From Mesostigma viride (lineage: Eukaryota > Streptophyta > Mesostigmatophyceae > Mesostigmatales > Mesostigmataceae): a DNA stretch of 64,000 nucleotides. The position numbers and the translations under genes are program-made. Location of the stretch: positions 5,154,504 to 5,218,503 of the forward strand of contig RPFO01000022.1 in the NCBI GenBank assembly GCA_009746045.1, read 5' to 3'. The notes beneath the pieces were generated by a model. That model searched no databases. It had not been told where the DNA came from and saw nothing but the letters and a program-made list of their open reading frames with translations. Positions 1-11,334 of the stretch are shown here, in pieces. The stretch's first letter is position 1; each line of letters opens with the position of its first letter.

Positions 1-1813
1 CGCTAAGAGTTCCTGCTGGTGTACGGGATAGTTACGCTCCGCAGGGAGCATTGTCCTAGAGATATACTCAATTGGCTGTAAGCCCTGACCCTGATCCTGG
101 AGAAGGACGCCCCTATAGCTACTTTACTAGCATCTGTAGCTACAACAAAGGGTTTAGTAGTATCCGGTAGGATGAGTACAGGAGGGGAAAGGAGTAGGGA
201 TTTTAGACACTGAAAAGCCGACTGACATTCACTACTCCAAACAAAGGGGATATCCTTCTTTAATAAATGATTAATAGGGGCTGCTATAGTTGCGAAACGC
301 GGGATAAAACGCCTATAGTAAGAAGCAATTCCTAGAAACTACGTACACCTTTAACGTCGGTAGGAGTAGGCCATTCCTGAATTGACTTAGTTTTATCCGG
401 GTCGGTAGCGACCCCGGCATCTGACAGAACGTGCCCTAAAAATGGGACACTCCTACCCGAACGCACTTTAGCACGGCGCGCCCACAAAGAATTTTCAGCC
501 ATTATTTCTAATACTTTCTTTAAATCACGTAGGTGCGTTTCAAAATCAGGAGAGTAAATAAGAATATCATCTAAGTAAGCTTGAGCACAAGAACGGTCAT
601 GCTCAGATAAAGAAACAGAGGAGAAGGAAGGATCCTTTAAATCAGAGGACACCTGAGGAAGGTGAGAATTTCCCATAACAGGTCTAAGCACTTCATTCAT
701 TAACATTTGAAAAGAGGCAGGCGAGTTACAGAGTCCCATAGCCGCTACTCTAAACTGGTAATGACCAAAAGGGGTAGCAAAGGCGGTTTTATGGCAATCC
801 TCAGGAGCTATCCGCAACTGCCAAAAACCATCCGCACAATCCAGTACTGTGAAACAAGTGGAACCTTTAACCTTATTAAATATATCATCAATACGAGGTA
901 GAGGGTATTTAGACTTCACAGTAATATCATTCAACTTCCTATAATCAGTAACTAGGCGAAACTTGCCATTTGGCTTAGGAACTAACAGGACACCAGCTGA
1001 GTAGGGAGAGTTACTAGGCTCTATCAATCCTGCTTCTAATAGTGACACTAAAATCTGTTTTAGTTCCTTTAAGGTAGGGCCCATTCTATACATCGGAGAG
1101 TGCGTAGGAACTGCACCGTCCTTGATAACTACACGGTGTAAAACAGAACGAGGAGGAGGATAAGAAGGAGTCTTTTCTTCAAAAACTTTTGAGGAATCTA
1201 TCACAGCCATGTATCTTACTATTTCATTTTCAGTAAATCCCACTCCTATTGTATCCACTGTGTTTATATCTATATCCACACTATTATTAGTGATAGGTAT
1301 CTCCTGTACTTCTAACTGAAGGAACATACATAATAAATATCCATATTCCTTTAGTTCAGAACGCAACTCATCATTGGACATTAATACTTCAGGTATAGGT
1401 CTTACAGGAGGATCAACAGGTGTAGGAGGAGTAATATCTACCAAGGATAAATTTTCCAATCTATAATGACGTTCCGGTACCCAGTAAGAGCTATCTGGAA
1501 ACCAAATGACCATGGTATCATAATTAATAGTAATCTTATTATCCTGGTGCCAATCTAATCCTAGTAATACATCAGCGGTAGTGATAGGGCCTATAGTGGC
1601 CGTCAGGTTGACAGTACGTCCTTGTATGACCAGGGGAAGGGACACCGTACCCGGGGAATGACTGGTGCGACCATCAGCATAATGAACAGTGACAGGTTTG
1701 GTGTGAGGGGTAGGGACTAGTCCTAAACGCCTAACTAGGGCCTCGCTCACAAAGGAGCTAGCCGCACCGCTATCTACCAACACAGAGACATTCAAGAGTT
1801 CATCAGCATGCAA
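1..1813 (-). pseudogene. Ty3/gypsy-type pol (protease, reverse transcriptase, start of RNase H), frameshifted, runs off the window
   Basis: The open frame from 1813 to 332 starts with a retropepsin-like protease whose active-site motif VDSGAASSF lies at about residues 13-21, followed by a reverse transcriptase with YLDDILIYS and the usual LGHVLSDAG block after the catalytic centre. The frame stops at 332-334 because one base is missing within the conserved SFLGIASYYRRF motif; the RT thumb and the start of RNase H (ATDAS) continue in another frame. A second one-base loss lies near position 105, between GAS and LQDQGQG. In this order (protease, RT, RNase H) it is the pol of a Ty3/gypsy LTR retrotransposon, copying RNA into DNA in cytoplasmic particles. 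Integrase and the 3' LTR would lie to the left of the window. The two frameshifts make this copy non-functional unless they are assembly errors. Confidence 0.9.
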
Positions 1814-2022
1814 GAAGGGTCTACAACAGTGTGAGGGACGGTTAAACCACCATTCAAGAACATAAGAGGACGCACACGTAGTGGTAGGGAAGATTCAGCT
1901 CCTACAGAGGTTATAAAAACAGGCAGGCAAAAATTTTTATCTGGGGTACTATCTAAGGACCTGTCCAGGTTACCCCCGGCTGACAGGCCTACTGTTCCCC
2001 CTCCCCCCCAAATCCATAGGAA

Positions 2023-3721
2023 CTAACCCCGAAGAAGACCCTGGCGAAAAAGCCACTGCTGGAGGGTCACGAGGGAGCGAAGAGGGTGCGGGAGCCTGAT
2101 TATCATAGGGGAACCCTGGGGTCCTGCCTGCACAGCATTCAGCCTACTAGGGGTAGCTGAGGGAATGCGTCCTGAAGTAGGACGAATAGGAGCACGCTGA
2201 GGGGTACGAGGAGGGCGAGCGTCGGGATGAGGGGGAGCACCCGAAAGGAACTTGGGGCACTCACGTTTAAGATGACCTACTTCCTTACAATGATAGCATG
2301 TGATATGAGAGACATCAAGGGCTGAAAGGTCAGTAACACAGATATCTAATTCTTCTACATAGGAGTTCTCCTCCTCAGGGGTAAGGATAATATTATTAAT
2401 ACGGGAACGGGTAGGAAGAGAAGGGGTGGTGAAGAAATCTGCTACACGCAAGAGATGCTGGCGCACATGCTTGAGGGGCAGATCAGTAAAACGGTAGGCA
2501 GAGAACTGGCGCTTGACTTCACGTAATAAGGTCTACTGAGGCCTTGGAGGAAGCGAGCACGTACTTCTGCACCCGACAAATCCCTAATTCGTACCATCTG
2601 AGCATCAAACTCTTTCATATACTCCTTAAATGATTTAGTACCCTGCTGCAAGGTACCAAAGGCTAATCTATCCTGCCAATCTGAATCAGGAGGGACTAAA
2701 TGGTTCTCTAAACGCTTAAACAATTCTGCTACAGAGTTAGGGTAGGCATGAGAGGCCAAAGACTCACACTGAATGAGGTTAGCAAGCTCAGGAGTAATGC
2801 AGGTTGTAAGATAGTGAGGAACTAATACAGCATCAGAGAGACGCCATCTATTATGATTCTGCCACGACTCTGTGTTCTGGGTGAGCAACATAATAAAGGT
2901 GAAAAACTGTTGAGGGGTAGACTTGACATCCAGCTTGGGAAGGTTAGCAAAGAGGGGAAGAGCAGGGGGCTTAGGGGGATTAGAAGAGTCAGTTTTTCCC
3001 ATAGGGCCACTATCTTCCACTGCTACATAAGCGGGATAGAAGGAAGGAAGAGGAAAAGTCTTGGGTAGGGGTCTAGAAGGGGCCACCGTTTCAGGCTGGT
3101 GCCCATAAGAGAAGGGACAGTATATTGCTCACGAAGAGAGGAGTAGGCAAAATGATCATAATTTCTATCATCTAGGGGCATGGTGCTGAAATCACTATTA
3201 ACTTCTAAATCAGCCACACGGGTAGGGACCTGGGCTGCCTCATAGGCCGTCTCAGGGTAGGACCAGGAAGCAGGTGGGTAAAAGGGAACTGCACTAGGGC
3301 GTCCAGAGGGGCCGACAGGGGCAGAGGCACGACCCGTGTTAAAAGCAGGCATGGAAGGCACAGGGTGGGAAGGAGGCCTAGCAACATTGTTAGTTAGTGA
3401 GGACCTGCTGGGGGGTTGAGCCAAGGTTGCAGGAGGGGCAGGGGCCTGGTTCAGGGTAAGGGAAGGGTCATCACTAAATCTGACATGATGCATACGTTGT
3501 TCATAGGTAGGAGGGGTAAGTGAGGGACGACGGCGACCACCAGTAGCAGGAGAAGGAGGTGAGGTACGAAGATTACCTTGAGGGGTGAGATGGTGCACCG
3601 TTTCAAGTGAGTCCCGTCGGTTACCACGATTGTTGTTATGGTTGTTAGTATTGTTATTATTATTACTCATAGTAGGAGTGTTGGTAGGTATAGGCGACAT
3701 GTTACCACCCACTGGATCCAT
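2023..3721 (-). pseudogene. Ty3/gypsy-type gag (capsid plus CCHC zinc knuckle) split over three frames
   Basis: Three overlapping frames, 3721-3023, 3086-2442 and 2466-2023, together read as one Gag. The first is a Pro/Asn-rich N-terminus with a run of Asn. The second holds the retrotransposon gag/capsid domain (WQDRLAFGTLQQG, then FKEYMKEFDAQMVRIRDL). The third carries the nucleocapsid zinc knuckle CYHCKEVGHLKREC (C-x2-C-x4-H-x4-C), which binds the element RNA. The second-to-third shift falls near 2535-2545, where the sequence continues sensibly as EVKRQFSAYRFTDLPLKHV in the new frame. The pol frame follows about 210 bases downstream. One programmed frameshift is known in such elements, but two inside gag are more simply explained as decay. 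Confidence 0.85.
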
Positions 3722-3814
3722 TTTTAATTAAGTAAAGGAATAGGAATCTAGGTGAAAGCAACAAAGGAAAAAGGAAAAAAACCTTGAAGGTCTGAAGCAA
3801 GAACAAAATTAAAA

Positions 3815-4204
3815 TCAATCCTTTCCAACAGTAATAGATAGGGAGCCAAACTCCAAAGTGAGAGGTGTATCTAAGCTAGATGAGGATGCAGCCCGTTTAG
3901 GGGGAGAAGAAGGAGGGGTAGCAAAGACTAGAGCTTCTACGGGAGGACGACCATGAGGAATAGGGCGTACGTGCAGGCCTAAATCTGATTGGCTATGATC
4001 TATAAGGAACTGCTGAGCTTCTTCGAAGGTCATAAATTTCTTATACCTAATTACGTTGTATACACGGTTCTGGACAATCTTCCTAGCGTCGGACCAAGAA
4101 AGGAAAATGGAGGACCATTGAGGCGTAATCACTACGTAATATTTAGCTAGACTATTATCACTAGAAGAATGGGAAGGAGCAGTAAAAGATCGCCGCTGGC
4201 TCAT
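3815..4204 (-). CDS. Small protein with an RNase H1 N-terminal hybrid-binding / viroplasmin-like domain, just upstream of gag
   Basis: The 129-residue protein contains, at residues 22-70, a run beginning KYYVV and continuing through IFLSWSDARKIVQNRVY, IRYKKFMTFEEAQQF and LIDH. This is the pattern of the small domain found at the N-terminus of eukaryotic RNase H1 (binds RNA:DNA hybrids) and in the caulimovirus inclusion-body protein: Y-x-V, then F-x-SW-x-EA, then KKF-x-T-x-EEA. The Ser-rich N-terminus and Pro/Ser-rich C-terminus are low complexity. The frame is intact and lies only 93 bases upstream of the gag start on the same strand, so I infer it belongs to the Ty3-type element, perhaps binding the hybrid made in reverse transcription. 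It has no RNase H catalytic domain. The start ATG overlaps the stop codon of the frame upstream. Confidence 0.7.
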   Translation of the reverse strand: MSQRRSFTAPSHSSSDNSLAKYYVVITPQWSSIFLSWSDARKIVQNRVYNVIRYKKFMTFEEAQQFLIDHSQSDLGLHVRPIPHGRPPVEALVFATPPSSPPKRAASSSSLDTPLTLEFGSLSITVGKD

Positions 4205-4404
4205 GGTAACGCACCTTGTTCTTGAGTAGTCACGATAGGAGTGGAAGGGGTAGGAGTCGACTTAGCTGGGTTATCTGGATCACCGAAATGACGGGGGCGG
4301 CAATATTCCAGCGCTCGTAGTCCTAAAGTCAGCGACCCAGTGAGTTTCTGCGAGTGCGGCCGTCTAATGAGCAGCAACACGAAGGAAAAGGTGGAACCTA
4401 CCAC
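4201..4404 (-). CDS. Short upstream frame overlapping the hybrid-binding-domain ORF by a stop-start ATGA
   Basis: A 67-codon frame with a hydrophobic N-terminal stretch (FSFVLLLI) and a Pro/Thr-rich C-terminus. I do not recognise it. Its TGA stop shares bases with the ATG of the downstream hybrid-binding-domain protein (ATGA at 4204-4201), an arrangement that in compact retroelements and viruses allows reinitiation on one transcript. This overlap is the main reason to list it. It could equally be a chance frame in the leader of the LTR element. Confidence 0.3.
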   Translation of the reverse strand: MVGSTFSFVLLLIRRPHSQKLTGSLTLGLRALEYCRPRHFGDPDNPAKSTPTPSTPIVTTQEQGALP

Positions 4405-4598
4405 GATGCAGAAAAGTGTAATCTACGAGACGCTAGTCGTCTCTCTAACGCAGAACCAAAGCCACCTATCTACGACAGTAGGCCACATCTATCAAGAAAA
4501 CAAAACGAGGAAAAGGAAAAGGAACTAGCTACGTGAGGAGTTCATCCGCTTTGAGCAGGTCTAACTTCTAGGCAGGGCGTGTCCCGAATCGGGCAGCA

Positions 4599-5198
4599 CT
4601 ACCCCCCCAGCTCGCAGGCGACCCGCCCATTACCTGTCAAGTAGGTGTCGTCTTCATTTTCCCGGACGCGGAAGGGTTGATTCAATGACGTATGTTGCAG
4701 GGGATCGTCGTCTGGTTCTCTACCTAAAATTCCTCCGAGTCCATTGTTACGCCGCGGGTATCTACCACTACCTCTACCTCTAGCTGGCCTGATGCTACCT
4801 AAACTAGTCAAGCCTCCTCTAGTCAAACCTCTAGCGAAAGACGAACGAGACGATCCAGATCTCAATGCATTAACGTAAGTGTTGCTATAATACGCCATAA
4901 GCCATTTACACAACCCGTTTATTCCAGGAATAGAGGAAGGAAACACAACTACACTGCCGTGACCCAAGCCTATATGTGTCAATTCATTTAACACACGCCG
5001 AGTGCACACACGAGGGGTAGAACGTGCATAAATGGTCACCAACGGTCCAACACGCTCGGGCCGACATGGCCCTCGCCTACAGATGCACGCTGGTCCACTA
5101 CATCTACAGATGCACGCTGGTCCACTACATTCTACCAAAGGATCAGGACCACTAGTAAAGTACGCGGCGCGGCGCCCCAAAGACACCCAATGTACCAC
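4599..5198 (-). CDS. Unrecognised 199-codon open frame in the presumed leader/LTR region of the Ty3-type element
   Basis: An uninterrupted frame on the same strand as gag and pol. It is Gly/Arg/Ser-rich, contains a duplicated Cys-rich segment (SGPACICR twice) made by a 27-bp tandem DNA duplication, and an RGRGSGRYPRR run resembling an RNA-binding RG tract. I see no known domain. By position it lies where the 5' LTR or untranslated leader should be, so it may be an accessory protein or simply non-coding leader that is open by chance. Confidence 0.25.
   Translation of the reverse strand: MVHWVSLGRRAAYFTSGPDPLVECSGPACICRCSGPACICRRGPCRPERVGPLVTIYARSTPRVCTRRVLNELTHIGLGHGSVVVFPSSIPGINGLCKWLMAYYSNTYVNALRSGSSRSSFARGLTRGGLTSLGSIRPARGRGSGRYPRRNNGLGGILGREPDDDPLQHTSLNQPFRVRENEDDTYLTGNGRVACELGG
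5077..5130. repeat. 27-bp perfect tandem duplication
   Basis: Two adjacent identical 27-bp units starting CTACAGATGCACGC, at 5077-5103 and 5104-5130. The duplication keeps the reading frame of the overlapping 199-codon frame. Confidence 0.9.
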
Positions 5199-5783
5199 GG
5201 TACTGTTACGAGGACAATAATGTCCCGGTAGGAGCTACACGTAAACCTAGGGACAACCGAGGCAAAAGACCTAATTTACGTCCGTAACTACAACGAATTG
5301 TTACGCGACGTAACAATCCCACTCAACTCAGATCCCCGTCGGATTCAATGAGTCCACATGAATCCAAGAAGGAGTAAACAGGATCAAGGCACCTAAGCCA
5401 AACAAGGCGAGGCCACTCCATGTTCTGGGACACCACCCTCCCTCAGCTAGAGTCCACGGGTGAAAGACAAGCCTGACATTCCCAGGGATAACGGTTCATC
5501 CACAGGGATCCATGCCACGAAATACTGACAACGCTCACTGCTTGATCAGGGCAGGAAGCAGAGTGTCATGTAGCAAGGCTAACCCTCTATACAGCCAACC
5601 CCCCATAACTAACTGGGCTGCCAGGGTCCAAGGCTCATCAAAGCTAGTCACCACAGCACACCCAAAGATTCCAGCCCTTCTCAAGGGAAGAGGTATTCAG
5701 GGACAGATGCTGTATCACCACAACAGAGTGGCAGGTAACCGAGCCATAATAAATCCCCAATCCATCCCAACTGGGGACCTCCC
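5199..5783. other. No gene seen
   Basis: About 585 bases with no conserved motif that I recognise. It may be further leader or LTR of the element to the left or the degraded continuation of the Ty3 fragment to the right. I could not identify LTR ends because no second LTR copy is inside the window. Confidence 0.4.
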
Positions 5784-6110
5784 TCAGATCACCAACAGGT
5801 CATAATAGCAGGCTGGATGGATTCCAAGAATGCTCAATCCTAACACAGGGGCTGGCGTGAGCTTCTGCTGCAGCAAGTCCAAGGCCTGCTGACACCCGTC
5901 AGTCCACGCAAACTGGAACGAGGAAACGTCAACAGCGCCCCAGGTGGAAGTGCAGTCACCAAGAGGCAGGAGCAATCCAGCAGGAAGACGTTGCCAACAG
6001 GGTCGCCTCAGGAAGAGCAAGGGTATCTCAGAAGTACACCCATGATGAAGAGAGGCCGTGGACAGGGTTGTCACCAGTGGGTACCCGTCAGCAGGTTGGG
6101 GTGGTGCCAC
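5784..6110 (-). pseudogene. Degraded fragment of a second Ty3/gypsy-type pol (RT/RNase H junction)
   Basis: The translated stretch FAWTDGCQQALDLLQQKL, followed by TPAPVLGL, matches the conserved joint between reverse transcriptase and RNase H in Ty3/gypsy pol (F-x-W-T-x2-C-x2-A-F-x2-L-K-x2-L-x2-A-P-V-L). The expected following DAS of RNase H is absent and the frame ends 20 codons later. It differs in sequence from the element at 1-1813, so it is a separate, older insertion on the same strand. Confidence 0.5.
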
Positions 6111-7777
6111 AAAGCACAGCCAAAATAGCCCACCGATGGCCAGCGAAATCAGGATACCACATAGTCAGGGATCTATGAGGTGAGCCCGACAGGATGAACT
6201 GAAATCCCAGGGTGAATCCACGCTATGATCCTCACAGATCTCCTCCCCACCAGAACAAATTCCCCCCCTCCAGCCGCACCCAAGGAGTGAGAGTGAGGTA
6301 AAGCCACATCTCCTTAGTAGCTAGTACACTCAAACCCATAGCCCGGCAGTGGCCTATGATAATCACAAGGCACACTATTTCTCCATAAGATGCCTGGGAA
6401 AACCATCCACAGCCTTGAGAGGGATAGCAGAAGATCAGTAATGCCTCACCAGCATTATGAACGGTATGCCCCATCACTTGTAAATCGTAGCACACGCTAC
6501 CTCCATGCAAGGGTTAGATGCAGCCCAATCCCCTGCACGCCCTGCTTCCCACACAAATCCCCCTCAGCATAACTGGTAAACTGGAGACTACCAGCATGCC
6601 TAATAATTCCACCCCTCTGCGTAGAATAAGCTGTAATAATCCTGGTATCAGCTTCCCAAGATTGACAGCATGACCTAGCAGGAAGAAACGCCATGGGATA
6701 CGCATGAAGACAGAGGCCCAGCCAACCAGAGAAGGGTGGGGGAGGCAAGTCTCACTAAACCAGCCTCAGCCTCAGCCTCAGCCCACTAAACCACTGGTGG
6801 CCTGCAGGGTCGCTCTATTAAGACGTCCTATGCACCTCATGACTAGAGATGGGGTGGGAACTACAGCAAAGTGTCCAAGACAGAGTTGCATACAAGGCAG
6901 CTTGAGAGCAGACTGAAAGCAATCACCAATCAGCCAACTGATGTGCCCAAGCTTGGCAGGGCCCCAGCAACAACATCACTCCCCGCAACCATCCAGGTGG
7001 CACTACCATGCAAGGTAATGTGGGCATTAGGATCGAAGGAGCCCAAGACAAGGTTGCACAAGTAGGGCAGCGTAAGGGTATGCTGGATGAGGCCATCAGT
7101 CATCAAACAGATACACCCTCAGCTTGGCAGGGCCCTAGCAAGTAAACTGAACCATGTCCCCCTAGTCAAAGCATGGAAAGTAGTATCCATGTCCGTGGAC
7201 CACGTAGACTGCCAAATGGTATTAATGTCAGTGTACCACGGATACTGATGCACATGAGGCAGGTTGTAAGGGTGGTAGAGGGCTGAATGGGTCCCCCAAC
7301 TAACCCACACCTCTAAGCTCATGTGAGCCCCGCCCAGCACCAAGTAGTCCAACTCCTCAATTAAGAGTCAACGGAGTGGGCACCATTGTCATCACTGTCA
7401 TGCCAAAGATTCCAGCCGGCCCCACAGTTGTAGCTCCGTTGATCCCGCCCATCATCCAACCACAAGGACATCCTACCCATGCAAACATGATGCCAGACCC
7501 CCCGTGCAAGCAGTCCCATTCATACAACCATCATGCTGTGCAAGCAATCAGCTCAAGGGCGGATGGTGTACTATCAAGACAACAAGCCATCCTGGCACCA
7601 TGCAAGCAAGGATAGGTCCATAGCAGGGCAAAGCAAGGGTAGGAGGTTACTCATCTGCACAAGGCTGGCTTGATGTCCACCAGCAGGCAGGACCCAGCAC
7701 TGCGTCAGGAGCAGGCACCAGCATTACAGATACTCGTCACTTGGGCGTCCCCAAGTCACCAGAGTCGCCAGCGGCCA
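6111..7777. other. Anonymous sequence, no supported gene
   Basis: Only short frames without recognisable domains on either strand. A short (CAGCCT)n-like run lies near 6766-6783. Its base composition resembles that of the next 2 kb, suggesting one block of old, degraded repeat DNA. Confidence 0.4.
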
Positions 7778-7892
7778 CCATGCAGTGCTTGCAGTCGCCA
7801 CCACGAGTGCTCTCAGGCCCCACCATGAGTGCTGGTAGTCGCCACCAGGAGTGCTGGCACTCGTCACCATGAGTGCTTGCAGTTGCCACCAA
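7778..7892. repeat. Degenerate tandem repeat, about four units of 27-30 bp
   Basis: The motif gtCGCCACCA-nGAGTGCT recurs four times with slight changes (near 7795, 7829, 7850 and 7865). This is a short, diverged minisatellite. Confidence 0.6.
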
Positions 7893-8904
7893 CAGCACTA
7901 GTCCACTACCAGGGTACTCTCCAACGTAGCCTCCATGCACCATGCCCGCCATAGACATGTTCCAATCCCCCACTGGCCTCAAGCCCCCAATAGGCTACTG
8001 CCACCACGCCCAATCAGCGTTGGACCACCCCCACATGTGGGTATCCAACACAGCTGTTGCCTGACTGGACAACCAAGACTAGCTGCTTGCGCCGATCACG
8101 CTATGGGGAAGTGACTAAGCTGCTTTATGGAGGCCTGGGACGGACACCAATGAGCCTGGCTCCAGAAGCTGCTTGGAAGAAGGACCACATGCTGTCAACT
8201 GCCCGGACTAAACGTCAATCAGGCTGCAGGAAGGAGCCAGCACTCTTCACTATGGCACTCAGAAAAACTGCCTAGTAGGCAAGCCACAGACTGCCAACCT
8301 ATTAAGATAGCAGACTCGAACAGGGCTACTACCAAGTGCCAGGTAGCCAGAACTCCTAAGCCGGAGGAGCACAAGGGCCTGAGGTGGTCCAACAGCCAGC
8401 AGAATTGCCCAAAAGTCGAAAAAATGGGCCTAAAAACGCCTTGACCAGTGTCAAAAATTCTGATCTGAGAACTATATCAGATATATTCACAGATAAGAAC
8501 TATGACAGCAGCCCTGGTGTCCATACTTGCTGTCCTAGTGCACCTCCTAGGCCCAACAGGGACCATCTGCCAACAAGCAGTGGTAACCATCATGTCCTGG
8601 GAGAAGTAAATGCGTGGTCACAATGGTCTGGCGCAGGTAAGGGCCCCAACTGGCAAGTGACCCACACCCCACTTGTAAAGGGACGTTGTCAAGCAAGTGG
8701 TCCACCCCCTCTGGGAACATGTGTCAAAGGACACCGTCTAGCAAGTGGGCAACCCATGCAAGAGACACCTGGCAACTCATGGGTGCACGTGTGATACCCT
8801 CTAGGGGACAACCCACTGCAGGTATCCCGATGTCCCCTGATGTGGTGGCATCTACCATGCCATATGCCTCCATGATAGCATCTGGCACCCTTTGGCAGAC
8901 CTGG
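7893..8904. other. Anonymous sequence, no supported gene
   Basis: I see no coding motif, RNA gene or clean repeat. Between 8640 and 8770 a loose direct repeat of GCAAGTGG-type words occurs. Confidence 0.35.
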
Positions 8905-9178
8905 GATATCCACTCCCCCGCAGAAATTTTCTCAGGGTAACTAGACACAGCTGTCCAAGTATGATAGTGGAAACCCCGTAAATGCTGTTGTTCTGCCCTG
9001 GCATGTGTGATGCCGTCTGGAAATTACATTGCAGACATCCAGGATGTCCACTCCCCCGCAAAAAATTGCTCAGGGTAACCAGACGTAGCTGCCACCAATC
9101 TGGACAACTCCTAGGGAGCTCGCCCTACCCATAGTACCATGATGATAGTGGGAACAACACAAATGCCGTTGTTCTCCT
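8905..9178. repeat. Diverged direct duplication of about 130 bp
   Basis: The segment near 8907-8996 recurs near 9046-9176. Both copies contain TCCACTCCCCCGCA, a CTCAGGGTAAC word, and later an ATGATAGTGG word followed by AAATGC(T/C)GTTGTTCT. Between the copies the spacing has changed by insertions. I see no associated gene. Confidence 0.6.
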
Positions 9179-10576
9179 CCCCACCAAAACCAAACCACCA
9201 TACACGTGGGAGGAACCAAAGCTCAACCTAGAACGCCTCCACTGTCATGATGCTCAACAAGAAAAGGAAGAGTTTCCCCCACAACTGAAACAAATGTTTG
9301 GCGACGCGTGAATTAAGGACGTGCCACAGTCCTTAAACAGCAAGGGTAGGCTGCCCATGCACCGAAGAAAAGGATCCTGAAAGATTGTCAAGTGAGTGCA
9401 AAAGGAACCTTGCGTAAAAAAGGCAGCCATGAATCCCTACTGTCCGCTCATCCGGAGCCACCCTCAAAAGACACGAGGTGTAACCTGAGCCACACCGTAA
9501 AAATGTCGTCAAAGAAAAGCAGCACCGGGAAAAAAAAACAACCTTAGACGGCGACGTCGTCAGGCGGTCGCGGTGGTGGTCGTGCGTGCAGCCGCAACCC
9601 GGAAACCGGGTGATAGGTGCCGTCGGCAGCAACATTGCGTCGGCTCAGCCATAACCCGTAGCGCCATGTCGGCCTGGCCGAAAACAGAGCCTGCAGGGAA
9701 AAAAGACAGCTCCTAGCAGGATTCTGGAGCCGGACCTGCTGAGCTACTGGCCCAACACTCCGCATGGCCCTGCTCGAAACGTAGCAACACTTGCGTAATG
9801 CTAATATATAAAGATGTTTGGAGCTAGGCAGAGACTGCGGCGTCAGCAGCCACGACAGACAGGGCGGTGGTCGGACTTCAGCACGATGCGGCCAGCCAGC
9901 CGAAAGCCCGTAAGTAAGGACGCTTGTCAATGAAATATTGCACGAATTTAAAGAAAGGGACGGTGACTTAGTGGTGCGTTAATAATGGCTTATGCAACAC
10001 CCTTTTCTAGGGAGAGGTGAAGGAGAAGAAGTCGCCCACACCTGGTTCCGTAGGGATGAAGGTGATTGTGTAACCCGCCTCACTTCAGTCATAGAAGTAC
10101 GATTGAAAAAGTTGACGCCGTGGAGTATGAGTAGTTGTCTCAGCACCTTCCCTAGCAATGGGTTCAAGAGATGATGACGGATCGCTTGCACCTTGATTAG
10201 TAGGGGGTAAAGGTGATTGTGTCTTCGAACTACTCATACTACCACATGAAGTCGCGATCGTCTGCCTAGTAGAGACAACGGTTACGGCTGACTTCTAGTG
10301 TTACAGAGCAAGACAGTCACATCAGGATGTGTCTCTCTCTGTAACACCGTAAGTTTTCCGCAACTCTATGAATCTTCTCGGATGACAGACATCTGATCAA
10401 CGTTGTACTACCCGGAAGGTTACAACTTCAAGAGAAACACCAAAGTAGAGATCCTCCGATACCAATTTAACGACTAAAAATGATCATCAGCATCATCCAC
10501 AGTCCAATATGAAAGATCTTTTACCTGGGTTGCTTTCTTGAGTTGCAGAACTTCAAGTATCCGAGCAACGTTGAGA
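9179..10576. other. Anonymous sequence, no supported gene
   Basis: Frames up to 128 codons occur (for example 9930-9544 minus) but show no recognisable domain, no codon pattern distinct from background and no flanking splice context. I do not call them genes. Confidence 0.35.
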
Positions 10577-11334
10577 TGGAAATTCCACAGCACGTTGATA
10601 CCCTAGGCTTAGCAGGAATTAACTACTGGCTATATTTGGTGCTCACGTATGGCGCCGAGGCGTGGACCCTCCCACCCAAACTGGCAGCTCGGCTCGACGG
10701 CACAGTTTACAGGATGCTCCGGCAGGTCCTTAATGTAGGTTTTTCCGAGCGTCCGTCATCAGAGTCTTTGTATCATGGCATGCCTCGTGTTTCGGACGAG
10801 ATTAGGCAGCGTAGGATAGCATTTGTAGGACACCTTGCACGCACCAGCCAGGTCGACACCACCCTCGGTCTGGCCGGCCCCCAGCGGCTTGGACAGCCAG
10901 GGCGGCACATTCTGACCTGGCCTGGCCCCAAGGACATTCCCAAAAGGGTAGGGAAACCTGTCACGAACTACGTTCAGATGTTGCTGGACGACCTAGTGGT
11001 CCCAGCCCAGTTTGAGCACCGCATCCACTCTCTCTCCCGTCTTTGGACTGCCATGCAGGACAAGACGCGGTGGAAGGAGATTGTCAAGGCGCACACGCCC
11101 GACCCTGTGGGCAAGCCACCTCCCCCCAAGCGGAGGAGGCGTTTTGATGAGTAGTGCAGTTAGGATTTTCTAGATAGAGTTAGGATAGTTCGATCACGCG
11201 GCTTCCTCCACCCCATCCATCATGAAATATGTGCTACATGACCTCCCCACGGAAGCATGTTATAATTTAATTTAATTTAATTTTTATATTTGGAATAAAC
11301 GTACACCTATTTACCTGGAAATTCCACAGCACGT
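10577..11334 (+). mobile_element. 5'-truncated LINE (non-LTR retrotransposon) with 19-bp target-site duplication
   Basis: The 19-bp direct repeat TGGAAATTCCACAGCACGT lies at 10577-10595 and again at 11316-11334, the hallmark of target-primed reverse transcription. Between them is the 3' end of a LINE: the C-terminal part of ORF2, a 3' untranslated region and an A/T-rich tail with repeated AATTT units. The first 40 or so bases after the left repeat are not in the related copies near 24 kb and may be extra sequence added at the truncated 5' junction. Confidence 0.85.
10640..11154 (+). pseudogene. C-terminal fragment of LINE ORF2 (region after the reverse transcriptase)
   Basis: The fragment begins at LTYGAEAWTLP and continues through RMLRQVLNVGF, RIAFVGHLARTSQ and a basic C-terminus (PPPKRRRRFDE). 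The motif YG-x-E-x-WTL followed by a basic RMLR segment and a GHLAR segment is the conserved tail downstream of the RT domain in L1-like and related non-LTR retrotransposons. The same tail, 80-90% similar by eye, occurs at 23740-24125 and 24440-24940. The RT catalytic part is missing through 5' truncation, so this copy cannot act on its own. Confidence 0.85.

Noticed and set aside
9544-9930. 128-codon minus-strand frame
   Set aside because: No domain, no splice or homology support; within chance expectation for this composition.
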